64,000 nucleotides of DNA from Curvibacter lanceolatus ATCC 14669 (GTDB lineage Bacteria; Pseudomonadota; Gammaproteobacteria; Burkholderiales; Burkholderiaceae_C). Positions within the stretch are counted from its first letter, which is position 1. Each line of letters starts with the position of its first letter. The stretch covers positions 124,001 to 188,000 of the forward strand of contig NZ_KB906264.1 in NCBI RefSeq assembly GCF_000381265.1, written 5' to 3'. The notes beneath the pieces were generated by a model. That model was not told the DNA's origin and ran no database searches. It saw only the letters and a program-made list of their open reading frames with translations. Below, piece by piece: positions 59,249 through 64,000 of the stretch. A program made the position numbers and the translations under genes.

Positions 59249-60436
59249 ATGGCCGCCCTCCCCCATCCCCCCGCCGCAGCCCGCCACTGGAGCCCCCGAG
59301 CCGCCTTGTGGCTGCTGGCCTCCATCGTCGTGAGCTTTCTGGCCGCCTCCAGCGCCCCCTCGCCTCTGTACGCGCTGTACCGCGAGGCCTGGGGGTTTTC
59401 GGCCCTGACCCTGACCCTGGTCTTTGCCAGCTACGCCGTGGCCTTGCTGGGCGCCTTGCTGGTCCTGGGCAGCTGGTCGGACTACCGTGGTCGGCGCAGC
59501 GTGCTGATCGGGGCCCTGGTGCTGGAGATGGGCGCCACCGTGCTGTTCTGGTGCGCCGACTCGGTGCCCTGGCTGCTGGCCGCCCGCGTCTTGCAAGGGC
59601 TGGCCACCGGCATCGCCACCAGCACGCTGAGCGCCGCCTTGATCGACCTGGACCGCGACCGCGGTGCCTTGCTCAACAGCGTGGCGCCCATGGTCGGCAT
59701 GGCCCTGGGCTCCCTGGGCAGCAGTGTGCTGGTGCAGTTCGCGCCCGCACCGACCCAGTTGGTGTTCGAGTGCCTGCTGGTGCTGTTTGCCCTGCAGACC
59801 GGGGCCGCACTGGCCCTGTCTGAAACCGTGACGCGCCGGCACATGCCCTGGCGCACGCTGTGGCCCCGGATCGCCCTGCCCGCGCAAGCGCGCCCGACCC
59901 TGCTGCGCATCCTGCCGGTCAACACCGCCCAATGGGCCCTGGGCGGCTTCTACCTGTCGCTGGGCCCCAGCCTGGCCCGCCTGGTGACCGGCAGCCAGCA
60001 ACCCATCGTGGGGGGCGCGCTGATCACCTGCCTGGTGCTGACCGGCGCCGTGGCCATCCTGCTGGTGCGCCAGCGGCCGGCGCACACCGCCTTGCTGGGC
60101 GGGACCCTGGCCCTGGGCCTGGGGCTGGCCATCACCCTGATCGGCATGGTGCTGCCCAGCGGCGCGGCCTTGTTTGGCGGCACCGTGGTGGCCGGCCTGG
60201 GTTTTGGGGCCGCCTTCAATGGCTCGGTGCGCAGCCTGGTGAGCCTGGCGCAGCCCGAAGAGCGCGGGGCCCTGATGGCCGGCTTTTTCTCGCTGAGCTA
60301 CCTGGCCTTCAGCGTGCCCGCCGTGCTGGCGGGCCTGGCCGTGGGTGTGTTCGGACTGGCCGCTGCGGCGCTCGGGTTTGGCCTGGCGCTGCTGGCCCTG
60401 TGTGGGATCGCGGGGGGGCTGATGCTCAGGGCTTGA
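59249..60436 (+). CDS. MFS transporter under TetR control
   Basis: 395 aa, 12 predicted TM helices. Typical MFS loop GSWSDYRGRRSVLIGAL between TM2 and TM3 and RVLQGLATGIATSTLSAAL in TM4. It is probably a drug- or metabolite-efflux pump repressed by the adjacent TetR protein; the substrate is unknown. ATG 59249 lies 10 bp from the operator. Confidence 0.85.
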   Translation: MAALPHPPAAARHWSPRAALWLLASIVVSFLAASSAPSPLYALYREAWGFSALTLTLVFASYAVALLGALLVLGSWSDYRGRRSVLIGALVLEMGATVLFWCADSVPWLLAARVLQGLATGIATSTLSAALIDLDRDRGALLNSVAPMVGMALGSLGSSVLVQFAPAPTQLVFECLLVLFALQTGAALALSETVTRRHMPWRTLWPRIALPAQARPTLLRILPVNTAQWALGGFYLSLGPSLARLVTGSQQPIVGGALITCLVLTGAVAILLVRQRPAHTALLGGTLALGLGLAITLIGMVLPSGAALFGGTVVAGLGFGAAFNGSVRSLVSLAQPEERGALMAGFFSLSYLAFSVPAVLAGLAVGVFGLAAAALGFGLALLALCGIAGGLMLRA

Positions 60437-60584
60437 GCGGGGCGCCCCCTGCAAGAGCTAGAGCAAGGGTGGTGGAGGGGTTCTGGAGGCGACCCCGAGG
60501 GTCCGCAGCATCGTGACTGAAATCAGAACCGCGAGCCGAGAAAAAAGCGCTGGCGTGGCCGAAGTGGGAGAGGCCTTGCAACAC

Positions 60585-61145
60585 TCAGGGTGCAACAGCC
60601 TCCACCCCCTTGAAGACGGTACTCATGGGCAACTTGCAATCAATGCTTTCCAGCCCCAGAACCTCGGCCCCCGTCTGATCCTTCAATATCCATCCGCCGC
60701 CTTCGGTCAAGGTAAACACTTCGACCTCACGTTTGACAGGATCAATCAACGCGTATTCACGCAAAGATTTCAGGGTGCGGTAAAGGATGAATTTTTCGCG
60801 CTTGTCGTACCCTTTGGTGCTGGGGGACAAGACCTCCATGATGAGCGTGGGGTCGGTGATGGTCTGCTCATCTCCCGCTTCAGCCTTGCCGCAGGTGACG
60901 AGCACATCGGGGTACAAGACCCCGTCTGCGACCTGCACTTTCATGCTCTCGGCGAAGACCTGACCTCCCGTGCCATCCAGGTGATCGGCGATCCGGCTGA
61001 CCAAGTTCAGGATCACCCGGTTGTGCCTCGCAGTGCCGCCCACCAGGGCAAACACCTCGCCCTGATGGAACTCATGCCGATCTGCCTGGCTTTCCTCCCA
61101 CGCCATGAACTGGGCCAGGGTCATTTTTTGCAATGGGACTGCCAT
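60585..61145 (-). CDS. Uma2 family (DUF820) nuclease-fold protein
   Basis: 186 aa from ATG 61145. Uma2 proteins have a PD-(D/E)xK-like fold. Visible features are MTLAQFMAWEESQADRHEFHQGEVFALVGG, VLYPDVLVTCG (Asp), LIMEVLSPSTKGYDKREKFILYR (Glu and Lys) and LREYALIDPVKREVEVF. The biological role is unclear; they are common in Cyanobacteria and scattered in accessory regions elsewhere. It lies at the boundary where the sequence turns AT-richer. Confidence 0.88.
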   Translation of the reverse strand: MAVPLQKMTLAQFMAWEESQADRHEFHQGEVFALVGGTARHNRVILNLVSRIADHLDGTGGQVFAESMKVQVADGVLYPDVLVTCGKAEAGDEQTITDPTLIMEVLSPSTKGYDKREKFILYRTLKSLREYALIDPVKREVEVFTLTEGGGWILKDQTGAEVLGLESIDCKLPMSTVFKGVEAVAP

Positions 61146-61315
61146 GTGCGCACCTTGCATCAAAAACTCAATGGGTGCCATGGTACCCATGGGTCATGTT
61201 GTTTCAAGCAACATGGCCTCCCAGTGGCCGGGGCATGGTTCCCCTATCGCTGCAAGCTGTCGATCGAGCCATGGCCCAACAGAACAGCCACGGCGTCCAT
61301 CATGTCGCCGGTGAC
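61146..61315. other. non-coding flank with palindromes
   Basis: No gene is recognised. An imperfect 20-bp palindrome (ATGGGTGCCATGGTACCCAT, 61171-61190) lies just upstream of the Uma2 start and could be an operator. CATGTTG/CAACATG (61195-61201 and 61209-61215) forms a hairpin. Confidence 0.4.
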
Positions 61316-61457
61316 TGTCGATTCTCATTCAGATCTGAACTGACCATCACGATGGATCAACGACTTAGAGAACAGTGGGATGATCAGCTCTGAATTTAGA
61401 AATCATCTAAGTCTGAACTTCTTGCTTTTGTAGTCATTTAAGTCTGAATTTTTGACA
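61316..61457 (+). repeat. possible transposon end with four degenerate direct repeats
   Basis: TGTCGATTCTCATTCAG begins at 61316, where the GC-rich sequence gives way to AT-rich DNA. A word resembling TCATyyAgrTCTGAAyT recurs with TCTGAA at 61334, 61389, 61412 and 61443. A TG-started terminus followed by several transposase-binding-like repeats is what IS21-, Tn7- or Tn5053-type ends look like. No matching right end is in the window. Confidence 0.4.
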
Positions 61458-61740
61458 CGAACTGCCGCAAGAAGTGAGCAGCACCCACTCGATAGGACAC
61501 CAACGCCGAGCGGGTCAACAGCTCAATTGACACTAAGGGAAAACAGGGACGGTCAACCCAACCCTGGATGAACTTGGACCTGAACTGACGCGCGCGGGAG
61601 GATCTAAAGGGATTCATGAGCCAGGACTCTGAGCTGGCACGATGCGGTTCAAGGTGCAACACAGTGTCACGCTGAACCACGCCTACATGGCCCCACTGAA
61701 CTGCCACGTCATAGCCGTAACAGTACCGGTTACCAAGCAT
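61438..61740 (-). CDS. doubtful hypothetical protein
   Basis: 100 aa open frame with no recognised domain and high Arg/Ser/His content. The stop lies inside the repeat cluster. It is kept only because nothing else occupies the interval to 61806; codon use and composition do not support it strongly. Confidence 0.2.
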   Translation of the reverse strand: MLGNRYCYGYDVAVQWGHVGVVQRDTVLHLEPHRASSESWLMNPFRSSRARQFRSKFIQGWVDRPCFPLVSIELLTRSALVSYRVGAAHFLRQFVSKIQT

Positions 61741-61806
61741 TTGAGCCTGGAGGTGCCCAAGGGCTTAGCAAAACGCGCGAGAAAAAAGTAAAGGCCATAA
61801 TGTCGT

Positions 61807-62067
61807 ATGACCGCCAATGACCTGCGTACATGGCAAAAGATCATGAACTTCGACAATGCAGCTGCAGCAGAAGCGCTTGGGCTTGCTGTCGATGACTACT
61901 GCGATCTTCTGAAAGGTTCAGTCGCGATTGAGCAACGAACGGCACTGGCCTGCTCTGCGCTTGCTGCTGGACTGGGTCCATGGAATTCAACGAGCGTCAG
62001 GGAGCAGGTCCCTCCGGGGCGGCAGATTCGTGCAAAGCGGCAGCTCCTGTTGCCAGTTCACGATTGA
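61807..62067 (+). CDS. small HTH-like (XRE-type) DNA-binding protein
   Basis: 86 aa. The N-terminal 60 residues TANDLRTWQKIMNFDNAAAAEALGL, followed by IEQRTALACSALAAGLGPW, match small proteins with a helix-turn-helix in which a plant-homeobox-like AAAEALG helix precedes a recognition helix. The C-terminal 26 residues look unrelated and polar, so the end may be altered. It faces the parB-like genes. Confidence 0.5.
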   Translation: MTANDLRTWQKIMNFDNAAAAEALGLAVDDYCDLLKGSVAIEQRTALACSALAAGLGPWNSTSVREQVPPGRQIRAKRQLLLPVHD

Positions 62068-62112
62068 TCCATTTTCCTGACAAGCGGCCCAGGCACGCTG
62101 GTTTCCACCAGC

Positions 62113-62994
62113 TCATCCCTCCACGGTTGTCATCTCTACGATCTTGCCGAATTCCTCCAGAACCTCTGGGAAGTGACGCTGCATGTAGCGTAGTACTCGG
62201 GAGTTGTCGATCAGCTTGACGATGTACCCGCGGGCCAACATCAGGTTGAGCATGTCCTCGCTGTGCGACTGCTCGGCTAACTTGTACTGGCCGAGCAGAT
62301 TGGACATCTCGTTTTCCATTCGTGCCACCTGTTCGCGCGAAAGAGCGGCAGTACGGTGCGTCTTTTTGCCTCCAACCAACAACTCCTCAGGCGTCGCGGC
62401 CAACATCGCGCGTGCATAGCTGGAAGTGACAGTATTGGCAGCAATCATGAGTTCAGCACATTCGACTTGGCGGGTTGGCTTCATGCGTCGCAACACAACC
62501 GTCAATTCTGTCGAGAACTGGCGGTCCTTCAGGATTTCTATGACCTCGTCACAGATTCCTGCCAGAAGATTGCCTTTCTTCTGGAGCAAACTCACGTCGA
62601 TGCTCAGCCCTTTGGCCAATTTGGCTGTCGAGATGCCGCGGTCGAGCGCTCGGCGGATCATGAGGTGTTCCTGAATCGTCGAAAGGCGGTTGAGTTGGTT
62701 GTTGTAGGTGAAAGACTCGTCGTCGGTAGAGACCAGACATGGAGTCTCCGTGAGCCCTAGCTCCTTCATCGCCATCAAGCGGAGATGGCCATCCAGGACG
62801 AGGTGGTGCGACGTCTTCTTGTCCACAGCAGTCACGATCAAAGGCTCTATGAGCCCGATCTCTGCTATCGATTCCTTGATCTGCCGGTATTTGTGCGTTG
62901 TCGTTATCCGTTGGTCAAGTTTGACCGACGGCAAGATGCTCGTGATTTGGATCAGAAGAGGTTTGGGTAAAAATCCTATGGTGGGTGATGTCAT
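62113..62994 (-). CDS. ParB/RepB-like partition protein, second of pair
   Basis: 293 aa. The N-terminal ParB-like nuclease/CTPase-fold domain has IKESIAEIGLIEPLIV and HHLVLDGHLRLMAMKELG, where canonical ParB has GERRxRA; the Arg patch is reduced. It is followed by an HTH region (LDRGISTAKLAKGLSIDVSLLQKK) and a C-terminal domain typical of plasmid RepB. The start overlaps the stop of the other parB-like gene by 4 bp. Lower GC than the chromosome to the left suggests acquisition with a mobile element. Confidence 0.8.
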   Translation of the reverse strand: MTSPTIGFLPKPLLIQITSILPSVKLDQRITTTHKYRQIKESIAEIGLIEPLIVTAVDKKTSHHLVLDGHLRLMAMKELGLTETPCLVSTDDESFTYNNQLNRLSTIQEHLMIRRALDRGISTAKLAKGLSIDVSLLQKKGNLLAGICDEVIEILKDRQFSTELTVVLRRMKPTRQVECAELMIAANTVTSSYARAMLAATPEELLVGGKKTHRTAALSREQVARMENEMSNLLGQYKLAEQSHSEDMLNLMLARGYIVKLIDNSRVLRYMQRHFPEVLEEFGKIVEMTTVEG

Positions 62995-63893
62995 ATACCA
63001 CCTCCTCCACGCGAAACGCGTTCAGCAAGATATTTGGGCAGCGTGTCCAGCCCTTCCAATCGAAGAACGTTGACCAAGTTCTCATCAGCTAGCATCTTCC
63101 TCAGGGCGCCGTAGACAAAAAAAAGCCGCTGCTGCACCAGCGACGATTTCCGGATCATGATGCGTTGGCGCTCAACCTCCGTCTTGTACGCCCTGACTAG
63201 GCTGGAGGATGTGACGTTTGGTGTCTTGCTAGAAGGGGCTCGCGCAATAGATTTTCCAAGGAACTGACGGCGTTCCACCAGTTTCCTCACGTACATCAAC
63301 TGCTGACCACGGAGCTCTCCCGACTCGTAGGCCTCCTGCATCGCCACCTGCACGGCTTTATCGTCTTCACCCGCCCCAACGATGAGAATGGCAATCGTGA
63401 TGGGCATTTTGCCCAGTTCGACAGCAGCCAGTAGGCGCTCCTCTCCTTTGTCGACCAACTCCAGGATGTGCCGCACGTAGGTTTCGTGCAGGTTGGTCTT
63501 GCTCGCGATGTTATTGATTGAATAGCCCTTGTCCCTCAGCAGCGATATCCCCCTCAATAGTTCCAGCGGCTGGTGCCGACGACGGGCCACATTTTCGGCA
63601 AGACTCATAACGAACGCGTCTTCATCAGAAACAATGACGACGAGTGCTGGGATTCTTGCCTGCCCCAACCGCTGGAATGCTTTGAAACGACCTTCACCGC
63701 AAACTAGCGTGTACCGTTCTGCCCCGTCCTCGCCTGGGCGGGGAGTGACGGTGATGGGCTTTTTCAAACCAATGGCACTTATGTTCTCTACGATGGCACT
63801 GAATTTTCGCTGATCGCGTTCACGCGGATTCAGAACATCGATCCGGTCCATCGGGATCATGCGCAACTCTGGCAGTGTCAACGCATGGGTCAT
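62991..63893 (-). CDS. ParB/RepB/Spo0J-family protein, first of pair
   Basis: 300 aa. N-terminal ParB domain MIPMDRIDVLNPRER, FSAIVENISAIGLKKPITV, LVCGEGRFKAFQRLG (GERR-like box) and SLAENVARRRHQPLEL (ENxxR-like box). The HTH YSINNIASKTNLHETYVRHILEL follows, then a divergent C-terminus. It may bind DNA for partition or for control of an integrative element. It overlaps a gene upstream by 4 bp (ATGA at 63890-63893), so three genes form one operon. Confidence 0.82.
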   Translation of the reverse strand: MTHALTLPELRMIPMDRIDVLNPRERDQRKFSAIVENISAIGLKKPITVTPRPGEDGAERYTLVCGEGRFKAFQRLGQARIPALVVIVSDEDAFVMSLAENVARRRHQPLELLRGISLLRDKGYSINNIASKTNLHETYVRHILELVDKGEERLLAAVELGKMPITIAILIVGAGEDDKAVQVAMQEAYESGELRGQQLMYVRKLVERRQFLGKSIARAPSSKTPNVTSSSLVRAYKTEVERQRIMIRKSSLVQQRLFFVYGALRKMLADENLVNVLRLEGLDTLPKYLAERVSRGGGGI

Positions 63894-64000
63894 GCTGCTC
63901 TCCGCAGGCGCGTACGGGCCGCCATCCCATAAAGGTAATCGAGGTTGTCAAACCGATAGTTCTCCAACTCCACTGGATTGCATTCACCCAAGCTGATGCG
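63890..64000 (-). CDS. C-terminal end of an unidentified protein (cut by window edge)
   Basis: Only the last 36 residues are visible, including SLGECNPVELENYRFD and ending MAARTRLRRAA. The LGxxxPVExE-like pattern recalls the end of some integrase-core transposases, and recombinases are a common partner of ParB pairs, but the fragment is too short to assign. It is coupled to the first parB-like gene by a 4-bp overlap. Confidence 0.55.
   Translation of the reverse strand, partial: RISLGECNPVELENYRFDNLDYLYGMAARTRLRRAA

Noticed and set aside
61195-61215. Rho-independent terminator
   Set aside because: The 7-bp hairpin has no T-run on either strand.

Overview
The window is chromosomal DNA from a GC-rich betaproteobacterium, most likely Burkholderiales close to Comamonadaceae. 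This placement is an inference. It rests on the order mrcA / pilMNOPQ / aroK-aroB / dgt, on cyaY-lptM-lysA, on system II cytochrome c maturation (ccs1-ccsB), on a recC-recB-recD operon, and on TACAAT/TAGAAT-type promoter elements. Genes are tightly packed and many overlap by the four bases ATGA.

Layout. 1-5771 (minus): a cut-off methyltransferase, a DUF1415 protein, a conserved protein, an MFS transporter, dgt, aroB and aroK. 5886-12968 (minus): type IV pilus operon pilM-N-O-P-Q plus an Ig-like lipoprotein, closed by a strong terminator; pilQ carries a one-base frameshift in a G7 run. mrcA diverges from it (13210-15618) and is followed by five 89-bp tandem repeats. 16278-18160: cyaY / lptM-lysA. 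18259-19086: a stand-alone oxygen-binding di-iron protein behind a perfect FNR box. 19100-25171 (minus): msrP-msrQ, ccs1-ccsB and a cytochrome c4. 25246-28677: engB, an alpha/beta hydrolase and two LpxL-family acyltransferases. 28816-29997: metK, preceded by a SAM-II-like riboswitch and followed by repeated copies of its own 3' end built from hairpins. 30756-38358: a membrane-envelope group (GT39, psd, class III aminotransferase, DUF962/Mpo1-like protein, GT4 glycosyltransferase, lplT) with 11-bp phased direct repeats resembling PhoB boxes upstream of lplT. 38656-40959: a PAS/GAF/GGDEF/EAL protein. 40962-49899: recC-recB-recD. 50015-58518: a complete malonate decarboxylase operon (madL-madM-mdcA-C-D-E-G-B-H) with its LysR regulator. 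58600-60436: a divergent TetR/MFS pair. 60585-61145: a Uma2-family protein.

From about 61316 to the right edge the DNA becomes AT-richer and changes character. It has a possible transposon-end repeat cluster, a small HTH-like protein, two overlapping ParB-like genes and the end of an unidentified gene. This looks like the left part of a mobile or genomic island.

The points most worth following up are the metK tail repeats, the SAM-II element in a betaproteobacterium, the Pho-like 11-bp array linked to a lipid/glycolipid locus, the pilQ homopolymer frameshift, and the ParB-pair island. No tRNA, rRNA or CRISPR array was recognised.
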